Assembly: GCA_963681975.1 (NCBI GenBank)
Contig: OY820613.1
Coordinates: forward strand, 3,410,001-3,474,000
Source: JANELJ01 sp024511395
GTDB lineage: Bacteria; Pseudomonadota; Gammaproteobacteria; GRL18
Length of the DNA stretch: 64,000 nucleotides
Reading direction: 5' to 3'
The notes under the pieces were generated by a model. It was not told the DNA's origin, ran no database searches, and saw only the letters and a program-made list of their open reading frames with translations. Shown piece by piece: positions 8,509-18,364 of this stretch. Made by a program: the position numbers and the translations under genes. Position 1 is the stretch's first letter; every line of letters starts with the position of its first letter.

Positions 8509-9960
8509 ATGTTTAGACGGACGAAAATTCTGGCCACCTTAGGGCCTGCTACCGATGATCCCAAAGTACTGGATAAGGTCATTGAAGCCGGTGTTGATGT
8601 GGTGCGTATTAATTTTTCGCATGGTACCCCTGAAGAACACCTGTCCAGAGCAGAAAAACTACGCTCCAGAGCCCGTTCTTTTGGGCGTCAGGTGGGTGTG
8701 CTGGTCGATCTGCAGGGTCCTAAGATACGTATTGAACGCTTTCGTGACGGTCCAATCGAATTAAACGAAGGCGACCAGTTTATATTTGATGCCAATCTGG
8801 ACATTGCCGAAGGTGATCAAACCCGGGTCGGTATCAGTTATAAAGAACTGGTGGACGATGTTAAACGCGGTGATAATCTGCTGATTGATGACGGACGCCT
8901 GGTATTCTGGGTCGATCATGTCGAAGATCACGAAGTGGTCTGCCGGGTGGTTGTAGGCGGTAAACTGTCTGACCGTAAAGGCATCAACTTACAGGGCGGC
9001 GGGCTTTCAGCCAGTGCTCTGAGTGATAAAGACAAGGTTGATATAAAGGTAGCCGCGCAGATGGGTGCTGACTATCTAGCTGTTTCTTTTCCAATCTGTG
9101 CCGATGATATTCATCTGGCGCGTGAACTGTTTGTGGCGGCCGGCGGTCATGGCGGTATTGTTGCCAAGATTGAACGGGCGGAAGCCCTGGACTGTATAGA
9201 AGATATTATTGAAGCGTCCGATGTCATTATGATTGCCCGCGGTGATCTGGGTGTGGAAATAGGTGATGCGGCACTGCCGCCTATTCAGAAACGCTTGATC
9301 AGTCTGGGACGTACCATGAACCGTGTAGTGATTACCGCTACGCAGATGATGGAGTCCATGATTGAAAACCAGATCCCGACTCGGGCAGAAGTGTTTGACG
9401 TGGCCAATGCGGTACTGGACGGTACCGATGCGGTAATGCTGTCGGCAGAAACCGCGACCGGTAAATTCCCGGACAAAGCCATTGCGGCCATGGACCGGAT
9501 CTGCCGTGAAGCAGAAAAACAACGCCAGGTGAGTCAGTCTGATCACCGTATTCATACCGAATTTAAATATATTGATGAAGCCATAGCCATGTCCACCATG
9601 TATACGGCCAATCATCTTAAGGTAAAAGCCATTGTTGCTTTAACCGAATCCGGCTCAACCACACTGTGGATGTCCCGTATTGGTTCCGGCATCCCGATTT
9701 TTGCCTTTACCAGTCATGTGGATACCCGCCGCAAGGTCACTCTGTACCGTGGTGTAGTTCCTGTCAGTTTTGAAATCGGCACCACCGATCATGCAGAACT
9801 GAATATAGAAGTGGTCGATGAACTGAAACGCCGCGGTACTGTCAGAGACGGTGATCTGGTCATTATCACCAAGGGTGATCTGGCCGGGGTAATGGGCGGT
9901 ACCAATGCCATGAAAATTGTCAAAGTCGGGGAGATGGTAGAACCCGATTTTAATGGCTAA
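8509..9960 (+). CDS. pyk: Pyruvate kinase
   Basis: Converts phosphoenolpyruvate and ADP to pyruvate and ATP. The 483-residue length is normal. Visible features are the N-terminal RRTKILATLGPATDD, the substrate-binding VRINFSHGT, the metal and catalytic segment MIARGDLGVEIG near residue 242, and TATQMMESMI near residue 284. The C-terminal allosteric-type domain ends in a regular KGDLAGVMGGTNAMKIVKVG stretch. It lies between pgk and fba, the usual position in gammaproteobacterial chemoautotroph clusters. Confidence 0.96.
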   Translation: MFRRTKILATLGPATDDPKVLDKVIEAGVDVVRINFSHGTPEEHLSRAEKLRSRARSFGRQVGVLVDLQGPKIRIERFRDGPIELNEGDQFIFDANLDIAEGDQTRVGISYKELVDDVKRGDNLLIDDGRLVFWVDHVEDHEVVCRVVVGGKLSDRKGINLQGGGLSASALSDKDKVDIKVAAQMGADYLAVSFPICADDIHLARELFVAAGGHGGIVAKIERAEALDCIEDIIEASDVIMIARGDLGVEIGDAALPPIQKRLISLGRTMNRVVITATQMMESMIENQIPTRAEVFDVANAVLDGTDAVMLSAETATGKFPDKAIAAMDRICREAEKQRQVSQSDHRIHTEFKYIDEAIAMSTMYTANHLKVKAIVALTESGSTTLWMSRIGSGIPIFAFTSHVDTRRKVTLYRGVVPVSFEIGTTDHAELNIEVVDELKRRGTVRDGDLVIITKGDLAGVMGGTNAMKIVKVGEMVEPDFNG

Positions 9961-10038
9961 GCCGGTAAAAACTGGTAAAATACACGAATCTGATTTTAAA
10001 CGATTAATTAATAACCCAATAGATGAAGGAGAGCCAAG

Positions 10039-11103
10039 ATGGCCTTGATTTCAATGCGTCAATTACTGGACTATGCTGCTGAACACAGCTTTGGTCTGCC
10101 AGCGTTCAATGTAAATAATATGGAGCAGGTCCATGCTATTATGCAAGCTGCCGATGAAACCGATTCACCAGTGATTATGCAGGGTTCTGCAGGTGCACGT
10201 TCTTATGCAGGCGAACCCTTCCTGCGTCATCTGATTTCTGCGGCAGTGGAAATGTACCCCCATATTCCAGTGGTAATGCACCAGGATCACGGTTCTGAGC
10301 CAGCAGTATGTCTGCGTTCTATCCAGTCTGGTTTTACCTCCGTTATGATGGATGGTTCTCTGATGGCGGACATGAAGACCCCTTCTACTTTTGAATACAA
10401 TGTAGAAACCACTCGTGAAGTGGTCAAAATGGCTCATGCCGGCGGTGTTTCTGTTGAAGGTGAGCTGGGTTGTCTGGGTTCTCTGGAAACCGGTATGATG
10501 GGTGAAGAAGACGGCCACGGTGCAGAAGGCAAGCTGGACATGGATATGCTGTTAACCGATCCTGAAGAAGCGGCTACTTTTGTTAAGGAAACCGGTGTTG
10601 ATGCCCTAGCTATTGCCATTGGTACTTCTCATGGTGCCTACAAGTTCACCAAGGAACCAGAAGGTGATGTACTGCGTATTGACCGTATTGTAGAAATTCA
10701 TAATCGAATTCCTGATACGCACCTAGTCATGCACGGTTCTTCTTCTGTACCTCAGGACTGGCTGGAAATCATCAATAACTACGGTGGTGACATGGATCAG
10801 ACCTATGGTGTTCCAGTTGATGAAATTGTTGAAGGTATCAAGAACGGCGTACGTAAGGTTAATATTGATACTGATCTGCGTATGGCCTCTACCGGTTCTA
10901 TTCGTAAGTTCCTGGCTGAAAACCCATCCAACTTCGATCCTCGTAAATTCCTTAAGGCATCTACAGCGGCTATGAAAGACATCTGTAAAGCTCGTTATGA
11001 AGCCTTTGGCAGTGCCGGTCATGCATCTAAAATCAAGCCATTACTGCTTGAAACCATGATTGGTCGCTATGAAAGTGGAGAACTGGATCCTAAAATTTCC
11101 TAA
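10039..11103 (+). CDS. fba: Class II fructose-bisphosphate aldolase (Calvin-cycle subtype)
   Basis: Zinc-dependent aldolase that condenses or cleaves dihydroxyacetone phosphate and glyceraldehyde 3-phosphate (also sedoheptulose bisphosphate in the Calvin cycle). The product is 354 residues. Class II features include FNVNNMEQVHAI near residue 24, the metal-binding VMHQDHGS near residue 80, VEGELGCLGSLE near residue 139, and VMHGSSSVP near residue 234. The length and these motifs fit the CbbA-type subfamily. It ends the tkt-to-fba array and is followed by a strong terminator. Confidence 0.95.
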   Translation: MALISMRQLLDYAAEHSFGLPAFNVNNMEQVHAIMQAADETDSPVIMQGSAGARSYAGEPFLRHLISAAVEMYPHIPVVMHQDHGSEPAVCLRSIQSGFTSVMMDGSLMADMKTPSTFEYNVETTREVVKMAHAGGVSVEGELGCLGSLETGMMGEEDGHGAEGKLDMDMLLTDPEEAATFVKETGVDALAIAIGTSHGAYKFTKEPEGDVLRIDRIVEIHNRIPDTHLVMHGSSSVPQDWLEIINNYGGDMDQTYGVPVDEIVEGIKNGVRKVNIDTDLRMASTGSIRKFLAENPSNFDPRKFLKASTAAMKDICKARYEAFGSAGHASKIKPLLLETMIGRYESGELDPKIS

Positions 11104-11169
11104 CACGGGATATTATAGACCAAAATTTAGAGCCTTTTTCTGGTATGAAAGAGGTTCTAAGCATGAAAG

Positions 11170-11193
11170 AGGACGGCTTGGCCGTCCTTTTTC
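11170..11193 (+). terminator. Rho-independent terminator after fba
   Basis: The perfect 8-bp stem aggacggc / gccgtcct closes on a three-base loop and runs into a T-tract. It closes the carbon-metabolism array about 65 bases after the fba stop. Confidence 0.92.
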
Positions 11194-11204
11194 TGTTTTA
11201 ATTA

Positions 11205-12689
11205 GTCTGCCCTGAATAAAACATAGTGCATTGATTTATAAAGAAATATTTCTTGATTATGGGTGTTAAATTTGCAGGTTTTTGGTAAAATAAGCCTTAT
11301 TACCTTGCAAATTTCCAGACCAGAATGAAGCCAAAGAAACAGCCAAAAATACCTCAGGAAGACCTGTTCAGGATGCGCCTTGAAAACATGCTGGACATAA
11401 ACCATGAGTTGATTAAGTTATCAAAACACATAGATTGGGAAAGTCCTGATAAAGAATGGGGCGCTCTGTTTGTATCCACTAAAGGTGCTCCTGCCATACG
11501 CACTCGATTGATTGCAGGATTGCATTACCTGAAACACCTGCATGATTTATCGGATGAACAGGTAGTAAAAGGCTGGACAGAAAATCCGTACTGGCAGTAT
11601 TTCTGTGGTGAAGAATACTTTCAGCATAAAATGCCTATACACCCTGTGACCATGACCAAATGGCGTAACCGGCCGGGTAAATCAGGCAGTGAAAAATTAC
11701 TGATTGAAACCATTAAAGCCGGACTAAAGAGTAAAACCATAAAGCCCGGCAGTTTAAAGAAAGTCACGGTAGATACTACCGTACAGGAAAAGAACATCGC
11801 TTTTCCAACCGATTCAAAGCCAGAGAAAACCTGGTTAAACTGTCCAAAGAGCACGGTATTAAACTGCGCCAGAACTATAATCGGGTTGGGCCGCAATATG
11901 TACTAATGGCCAGTCGTTATGCTCATGCAAAACAGTTTAAACGCATGAAGAAAATGAACAATAAACTGAAATCCCGTTTAGGTCGTGTTAAACGGGATAT
12001 TGAACGACAACTGCCCAACTATTCTGTTGATATTCAGTCTCTGTTTGAAGTGGCACTGGAACAGGCTCAGAAACTGATTGAGCAGGAGCAGCACAGTAAG
12101 AACAAGCTTTACAGTTTACATGCACCGGAAGTCGAGTGTATCAGTAAAGGCAAAGCTCATAAGCCTTATGAATTTGGAGTTAAAGCCAGTATCGCGGTAA
12201 CCAATAAGGAAGGCTTTGTTATTGGTGCTCAAAGCTGTCCGGGCAATCCTTATGATGGACACACTCTACTGCCACAACTGGAACAGATAAAACAGTTTAC
12301 AGCCGTACAACCGGAACAATGCTTTGTTGACCGGGGTTATCGTGGACATGAAGTAAAAGACACTAAAGTTTTTATCTCAGGTCAGAAGCGAGGCGTTACC
12401 CGAAGTATTAAAAAGGCATTAAAACGGCGCAGTGCGATTGAGCCTGAAATTGGTCATATGAAAAACGATGGCCGTTTAGACCGCTGCTACCTCAAAGGTG
12501 CAGTCGGTGATGCCATTAATGTGGTTATGGTAGCCGCTGGACATAACTTAAGAAAGATCCTCAATAAGCTCCGGCTTTTGTGGCTCAAAATTATTTCCGG
12601 TTTGATGGGGTCTTTTATCAAACCGGGGCAATCAGCTGCTTTAAACCTGGCTTGATGTCAGGCTTAAAACGGTATTATTCAGGTTGAAC
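11205..12689 (+). mobile_element. IS5-family insertion sequence, copy A (defective)
   Basis: A 1485-bp element with terminal inverted repeats about 15 bp long (gtctgccctgaataa at 11205; ttattcaggttgaac ending at 12689). It is flanked by a direct repeat taatta (11199-11204 and 12690-12695), or taattag if the ambiguous G is counted outside. It is 13 bp shorter than the intact copy D because of an internal deletion in the transposase gene. It separates fba from purE. Confidence 0.93.
11325..12655 (+). pseudogene. IS5-family transposase, frameshifted by a 13-bp deletion (copy A)
   Basis: The same gene as the intact 447-residue transposase at 48185-49528. Thirteen bases (ctcctgaacaaag in copies C-E) are missing near 11820, between two caaag direct repeats, which suggests slippage. 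The first part stays in frame to about residue 165; the second part resumes in another frame at 11906. The catalytic Asp residues (VDTTVQ, VDRGYRG) and Glu (AIEPEIGHMK) survive on separate fragments. Copy B carries the identical deletion. Confidence 0.92.
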
Positions 12690-12751
12690 TAATTAGGATA
12701 ACAAATTACAGATATTCCTGCTGGAATGTCAGGTAGATAAAGATAAAAACT

Positions 12752-13252
12752 ATGAATAGTAATACAAAGCCAGTCGTTGGTGTGGTTATGGGCAGTAATA
12801 GTGACTGGGATGTAATGAAAAATGCTTGTCAGATGCTCAAAGATCTGGGAATTGCATACAAAGCAAAAGTGGTTTCAGCACACCGGACACCGGATTTGCT
12901 GTATCAGTATGCAGAACAGGCAAGGGATAGGGGGATAAAATGCATTATTGCCGGAGCCGGTGGTGCAGCGCATTTGCCGGGTATGCTGGCGGCTAAAACT
13001 ACTATACCAGTGTTGGGTGTACCTGTTAATTCACGCTATTTAAAAGGTATGGATTCGTTATTATCTATAGTACAGATGCCGAAGGGTATTCCGGTGGCAA
13101 CCTTTGCCATTGGTGAAGCCGGAGCGGCTAATGCCGGTTTGTATGCGGCATCTATTTTATCTGTTACTGATCAGGGTATTGCTGATAAACTACAGGTATT
13201 TAGAGATAAACAGGCTGAAGCGGTTTTGAATATGGAGTTACCAGAGTTGTAA
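12752..13252 (+). CDS. purE: N5-carboxyaminoimidazole ribonucleotide mutase
   Basis: Second enzyme of the bacterial two-step carboxylation of aminoimidazole ribonucleotide in purine synthesis: it converts N5-CAIR, made by PurK, to CAIR. The product is 166 residues. Class I PurE motifs are clear: VVMGSNSDWDVM near residue 10, VSAHRTPD near residue 41, and AGAGGAAHLPGM near residue 68. purK follows 225 bp downstream on the same strand, separated by a long hairpin repeat rather than the usual tight coupling. Confidence 0.96.
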   Translation: MNSNTKPVVGVVMGSNSDWDVMKNACQMLKDLGIAYKAKVVSAHRTPDLLYQYAEQARDRGIKCIIAGAGGAAHLPGMLAAKTTIPVLGVPVNSRYLKGMDSLLSIVQMPKGIPVATFAIGEAGAANAGLYAASILSVTDQGIADKLQVFRDKQAEAVLNMELPEL

Positions 13253-13277
13253 AAATTGGGTAATTACCTGGATTATC

Positions 13278-13389
13278 GTAACAGGGCATGGTGACTGTAT
13301 TTCCGGGGATGCTCGCACATCCATGTGGCGCTTTATCTCGGCATCTTGCCTCCATAAACCCCAGAAATACAGTCACCATGCCCTGTTAC
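13278..13389. repeat. Palindromic intergenic repeat, member 1 (31-bp arms)
   Basis: Arm 13278-13308 (gtaacagggcatggtgactg...) is the reverse complement of 13359-13389 with one mismatch in 31. Between the arms, the reverse strand reads a ggggtttatg... and acatggatgtgcgagc-like core, followed by ccccggaaatacagtcac, closely matching the repeats at 38494-38584 and 57432-57496. It fills the purE-purK gap and would form a very stable hairpin in a purE-purK transcript. Confidence 0.85.
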
Positions 13390-13477
13390 TCTGTAGTTAT
13401 CTTATAATTTGATATGATGTTCCTTTTCAATCGAGAAAAAAGAATCACAGAAATAAGGAATGAGGAAAAACGATACC

Positions 13478-14608
13478 ATGATACTACCAGGAAAAACATT
13501 AGGTATGCTCGGCGGCGGGCAGTTGGGGCGGATGTTTGTTATGGCGGCTCATGCAATGGGCTATCATGTTATTGTCCTTGATCCCGATCCTGACAGTCCG
13601 GCGGGTCGGATTGCTGATGAACATATTCATGCCTCCTATTCGGATCAATGGGCACTGGAGCAATTAGCCAATAATTGTGATGCCATTACTACCGAATTTG
13701 AAAATATACCTTCAGCCACATTAAAGAAACTGGAGCAGTCGGTTCCGGTACGACCCTCTTCTTCTGCAGTTGAAATTGCCCAGAACCGTATTTCTGAGAA
13801 AACCTTTCTGGCCGATAATGGTTTTGAAACAGCTCGTTTTTTCCCCATATATGAAAAGGAAGAACTGGAGTTTGCGCTGTCACAGATTGGCGGAACCGCG
13901 ATCCTGAAAGTGGCCAGTTTTGGTTATGACGGTAAGGGACAGGTTATTGTCAATAACCTGGAAGAGGCCATTTCCGGGTTTGAGTCCATGGGCTCAGTGC
14001 ATTGTGTGCTGGAAGAGAAGGTAGATCTGCAGACCGAGGTATCGGTGGTGCTGGCACGCAGTCATGATGGTACTGTTGCTTGTTACCCGGTGGGTGAGAA
14101 CCATCATGTTAATGGAATTCTGGAATATACGGCAGTCCTCTCCAGCCTGCCCAAGGTATTGCTGGACAGAGCGGTTCGGGATGCCTCGGAGTTTGCAGAA
14201 AAGCTGGATTACTGCGGGGTCATGGCGGTTGAGTTTTTCTATACCCGTGATGAGTGCCTACTGATCAATGAAGTGGCCCCCCGGCCGCATAACAGCGGTC
14301 ATTACACCATTGATGCCTGTAAGACCTCACAGTTTGAGCAGCAGGTGCGTATGCTCTGCGGCCTGCCTGCTGGCAGTGTGGAACTGCTGTCGCCGGTGGT
14401 GATGTTTAATATTCTGGGGGATGTCTGGGTCAATGGTGAGCCGGACTGGGAGCAGTTATTATCCAACCCCGATGTTAAGCTGCATCTGTATGGTAAGCGG
14501 GAAGCCCGAGCCGGGCGCAAGATGGGGCATTTTACCTGTCTTGGACGCTCCACCACGGAACTGTTGCAGGAAACCCGCAGGCTGGCCAATGCCCTGCCTA
14601 ATCTCTGA
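13478..14608 (+). CDS. purK: 5-(carboxyamino)imidazole ribonucleotide synthase
   Basis: ATP-grasp enzyme that carboxylates aminoimidazole ribonucleotide using bicarbonate, feeding PurE. The start at 13478 (MILPGKTLGMLGGGQLGRMF) follows a GAGGAAA site and matches the family start; an ATG at 13460 would add six unneeded residues. The product is 376 residues. Visible features are the N-terminal GGGQLGRM Rossmann-like loop, ATP-grasp strands ILKVASFGYDGKGQVIV near residue 142, and the metal-site segment NEVAPRPHNSGHYTIDAC near residue 265. Confidence 0.96.
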   Translation: MILPGKTLGMLGGGQLGRMFVMAAHAMGYHVIVLDPDPDSPAGRIADEHIHASYSDQWALEQLANNCDAITTEFENIPSATLKKLEQSVPVRPSSSAVEIAQNRISEKTFLADNGFETARFFPIYEKEELEFALSQIGGTAILKVASFGYDGKGQVIVNNLEEAISGFESMGSVHCVLEEKVDLQTEVSVVLARSHDGTVACYPVGENHHVNGILEYTAVLSSLPKVLLDRAVRDASEFAEKLDYCGVMAVEFFYTRDECLLINEVAPRPHNSGHYTIDACKTSQFEQQVRMLCGLPAGSVELLSPVVMFNILGDVWVNGEPDWEQLLSNPDVKLHLYGKREARAGRKMGHFTCLGRSTTELLQETRRLANALPNL

Positions 14609-14621
14609 CTGAACATTAGTC

Positions 14622-15323
14622 ATGTCCTATAGCTTTGAAACCATCGGGATAGTCCATTCCTGTTATAAGGATAAGTTTGCTATCCCGAGGCAGGCCGGAC
14701 TGGTGATGGCTTCTACCGCCAGCATAGAATTACAGCCCCCTTTTAATGATATAGAAACCACTCGCGGCCTGGAGGATTTTTCTCATCTATGGCTGACTTT
14801 TGTCTTTCACCAGCATGTGGGTAAGGGCTGGAATGTTATGGTTAAGCCGCCACGGCTGGACGGTAAACAGCGTTTTGGAGTGTTTGCTACCCGAGCCAGT
14901 TTTCGCCCAAACCCTGTTGGCCTGTCACTGGTTGAACTGGACAGTATCGAACAGGACGGCTCCAGAGTGTTGATTCATATTAAAGGTGCGGATTTACTGG
15001 ATCAGACTCCAATACTCGATATCAAGCCTTATATTCCCTATAGTGACAGCCTGCAGCATGCCAGAGGCGGCTTTACCGATAATATTTACGAATCAATTTT
15101 TACCGTAAAATTCAGTCCTCTGGCTGAGCAGCAGACTGAACAGGCCAGTAAAAAGTATCCGCAGATCAGAGAATTTATCAGCCAGTTATTAGGACTGGAT
15201 CATCGTGCGTATTTTTATAAAAAAATAGATAAAAGTTATGCCACAAAAATATATGATTATGATCTGAAGTGGACAGTAAAAGATAATACTGTTCAGGTCA
15301 TAAGCCTAGAAACTATTTGTTAA
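14622..15323 (+). CDS. trmO: tRNA N6-threonylcarbamoyladenosine37 methyltransferase (TsaA/TrmO family)
   Basis: SAM-dependent enzyme that methylates t6A37 of certain tRNAs, giving m6t6A. The product is 233 residues, matching E. coli TrmO (YaeB). Family signatures: SYSFETIGIVHSCYKDKFAI at the N-terminus, the beta-barrel segment FSHLWLTFVFHQH near residue 51, the FATRASFRPNPVGLS motif near residue 87, and LDIKPYIPYSDS near residue 141. It begins 13 bases after purK and is probably co-transcribed with it. Confidence 0.93.
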   Translation: MSYSFETIGIVHSCYKDKFAIPRQAGLVMASTASIELQPPFNDIETTRGLEDFSHLWLTFVFHQHVGKGWNVMVKPPRLDGKQRFGVFATRASFRPNPVGLSLVELDSIEQDGSRVLIHIKGADLLDQTPILDIKPYIPYSDSLQHARGGFTDNIYESIFTVKFSPLAEQQTEQASKKYPQIREFISQLLGLDHRAYFYKKIDKSYATKIYDYDLKWTVKDNTVQVISLETIC

Positions 15324-15335
15324 TTCCAGCTCACA

Positions 15336-16184
15336 TCATTTGTCCGCATTACTGATTTTTTTAACATGCTTTGGCCGAAAATAATCTTTATTATTATAAA
15401 ATTCAGGATTACTATTCGCAGAATACCAGCCGGGTACGCCCAGAATGGGTAAGGGGGATAAAGAACGTGAGTCAGCAAGACGATTATGTTTTTTTATGTC
15501 ATCTCTTAATAAAACATCAAGTGCTTTATACTGCTCAATTTTAGAGAGACTGAAAAAATCGTCTGGTACCGTAAGACAGTAAGCCTTGCCGGTAAAGTCG
15601 ATAAAAGGCTTAAAGGCTTTTTCATACATGCCGTGGCCGAAAACAAATGCACCCGTGTTTTGTTGGTCACCAAGCAGCCAGCAGGATCGGTTTTTTACAA
15701 AAGCCTGCTGCCATTGATGATTTTTTAAACTCTGCAGTAATTGAGTATCTGTACTGGCAATAATGATCCCTGATTCATCCAGATGGGTAATGGCATCACG
15801 GGTCGGGGTACGTTTTTTCCCTAGCTGTTTGTGCAGTTCCTGCATATGCAGTTGATTTAAGAAAATTTTGGTTTGGGGAAAAAGGATCCAGATAAAGGCG
15901 TTAAATAAATCATGCCAGCTTTGTTCCCGGGTACTGATGATCCCGGTTTTAAATACACGTTCTTCATAGCCCATTTCTGGAAAAGGCAGGGAATCATCCT
16001 GGGGTTTCATATCTAGGGTCAGGCCGCTGGCTAGGGTTATGGGGGATTTTAGTAAAGCCATAAGACCGCTGCAGCCGGGCCAGTCAGCCCAGTTAACATC
16101 CTGCAGCAGCAGTTTTAAATCTGAAAAGATGGGACTTTTATTGAGAAAGTCAGCATTCCAATGCTGAGTAATATTTTTGGCCAT
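15336..16184 (-). CDS. DUF3025 domain protein
   Basis: About 282 residues when started at MAKNITQHWNADF (16184). An upstream ATG at 16256 would overlap the neighbouring cyclic-di-GMP gene by 29 bases, so the start is uncertain. It has the DUF3025 pattern: VNWADWP near residue 28, HDLFNAFIWILFPQTK near residue 90, and a C-terminal VPGWYSANSNPEFYNNKDYF. Function is unknown; no catalytic motif or signal peptide is visible. It is convergent with trmO, with only 12 bases between stops. Confidence 0.8.
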   Translation of the reverse strand: MAKNITQHWNADFLNKSPIFSDLKLLLQDVNWADWPGCSGLMALLKSPITLASGLTLDMKPQDDSLPFPEMGYEERVFKTGIISTREQSWHDLFNAFIWILFPQTKIFLNQLHMQELHKQLGKKRTPTRDAITHLDESGIIIASTDTQLLQSLKNHQWQQAFVKNRSCWLLGDQQNTGAFVFGHGMYEKAFKPFIDFTGKAYCLTVPDDFFSLSKIEQYKALDVLLRDDIKKHNRLADSRSLSPLPILGVPGWYSANSNPEFYNNKDYFRPKHVKKISNADK

Positions 16185-16227
16185 CAGTAAAAGCTTAAGG
16201 GTGATTGCTGTCAGGATTATAAAAAAA

Positions 16228-18334
16228 TTATAAAGACTCCGGGCGGGTAATGCCATAGCCCTGAAGATAGTCTATCTGCATAGCAATCAGCTCATTTTTA
16301 ATGGCATCATTTTCAACGTATTCAGCAATGGTCTGCAGGCCCATAATATGACCGATTGCATTAATGGATTTTACCATTGCACGATCAATGGGATCTTCAA
16401 GTATGTCTTTAATAAAACTGCCGTCAATTTTCAGGTAATTAACCGGCAGGTTTTTAAAATAGGCAAAAGATGACATACAGGTATCAAAATCATCCAGGGC
16501 AAACAGGAAGCCCTTGCTGTTCAGTTTGTGTATAAAATCAATAGCCTGTTCAAGATGAGTAATAGCAGCACTTTCTGTAATCTCAAAACAGATATGCTGG
16601 GGATTAATTCTATAATGTTTTTGCTGGTTGATAATAAAGTCATACAGTGATGTTTCACCAATACTTTGGCCTGACAGGTTAATTGAGCAGATACAGACCT
16701 GTTCTGAACCTGTAATGGAATGAGAGGCAATGGCCTTAAAGCTGTTTTTAATTACCCAGAAGTCAATTTCAAGCATTAGATTGTAGCGTTTTGCAGCCGG
16801 CAGGAAAGCGCCAGGCATAATAATACTGCCGTCTTTATCCTGCATCAGGATTAAAATTTCAAAATGCTGCTGATCAGCAGCTGAAGGTACGGAGGGCATA
16901 ATGACCTGTTTGTATAATATCAGACGATCGTCTTCCAGCGCGCTGCGAATTTCAGATACCCAGCGCATCTCGCCATGGCGCTGTGCGGTTTCTGTATCAT
17001 CCGGCTCTATAACATGAACCCGGTTACGCCCCTTTTCCTTGGCAATATAACAGGCGGAATCAATATCACTGAGGATCTGCTGTACTGACTTACTATCCTG
17101 AGTAATTGCAGATATACCGATACTGACATCAATGCTGAATATTTTATCATCCCAGAGAAAGCGAAAGTCCTTAACGGCGAGGCACAACTTCTGACCCAGT
17201 TCTGTAGCGCGTTCCAAGGTATCGTGTTTGCGGATATTATCTGTAAGCAGATGGGCAATCAGCTTGAGCATTTCATCACCGGTCAGATGTCCGCAGGTAT
17301 CATTAACCAGTTTAAACTGGTCAAGATCCAGGTAACAGGCAACATGGACAGAATTTTCATTCTGAGCAGATTCCAGTGCTTCAGTCATTTTCTGTTCAAA
17401 AGAATAACGGTTTAACAGGCCAGTGAGTGAATCATGCCGGGCCAGAAAATTCATCTTGTTTTTTATTCTCTGGGTTTCAGTCACATCACGAAAAATTGTG
17501 ACCGAACCCGTTATTTCCTGTTTATCGTTGACAATGGGATAAGCTGAGTATTTAACCGGGAAAGATGTGCCGTCACTGCGCCAGAATACTTCGTTCTCAA
17601 TATGTCTGGGAGTGTTAGTATGAAATGCCTGATAGACAGGACATTCATGTGATGGATAGGGTGTTCCATCCTTATGTGTATGGTGGGTCAGAGTGTGCAT
17701 TTTCTGTCCCAGTAGATCGTCTAGAGAAAAACCAAACATTTTAAGTGCAGCACGGTTGGCAAATGTGCACAGGCCATTAATATCGACACCGTAAATCCCT
17801 TCACCGGTAGATTCCAGCGATTCATTGACCTTACCCAGTTCTGTCGTGTACTGTTTCAGCTGCTGCTGAGAGTGCTGGTGCTGCTGTAATTCATAATAGC
17901 GGATAGCGTATTCAATATCCCGTACCACTTCTTCCAGCAGGCTGACAATATCCTTACTGAAAAAACACCAATAACCTGCTGGTTTCTGAATACTGGCAGA
18001 GCGGCTACGGCATGTATATTTTCGACCCGTGCATCCTGATACTGATGGTGGGTTTCAGGGTGATTCAGGTAATCATTAATAATGACAATTTTTTTATGCA
18101 GAACAGCTTTGACAGCGGGTTTGGCAGGATTACTCTGATTGAGGGCATTCGGGTTAAGTGTAAAATCCAGTTTGTGCAGACAGTCCCTGCTTTTACCTGA
18201 ACTGGCAACAATGTCCAGTCTGGATTCAGTGTTATTGACCAAGCCAACCCATGCTAGGGTCAAATGAACCTGGGCCGTGGCAATCTGGCATATTTTTTCA
18301 AATAACTTTTGCTTGTCATTAAACTGAATAATAC
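16228..18334 (-). pseudogene. GAF-PAS-GGDEF-EAL cyclic-di-GMP gene, truncated, frameshifted and lacking the GGDEF motif
   Basis: Remnant of a multidomain signalling protein. The GAF part (about 18334-17970, with AWVGLVNN and HAVAALPVF) is cut at its N-terminal side by IS66 copy 1 and shifts frame near 17960. The remaining 566-residue frame holds a PAS domain (SLESTGEGIYGVD onward), a GGDEF domain (HDSLTGLLNR to VSIGISAI) and an EAL domain (FEILILM, FEITESAA, LDDFDTCMSSF, TIAEYVE). The GGDEF signature is missing: HDTLER runs straight into ATELGQKL, where about 20 residues carrying GGDEF normally lie. The EAL part keeps most motifs, but loop 6 has DDFD instead of DDFG. Confidence 0.85.
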
Positions 18335-18364
18335 GTATACGTCAAAACTTCCCACATTGACGGA

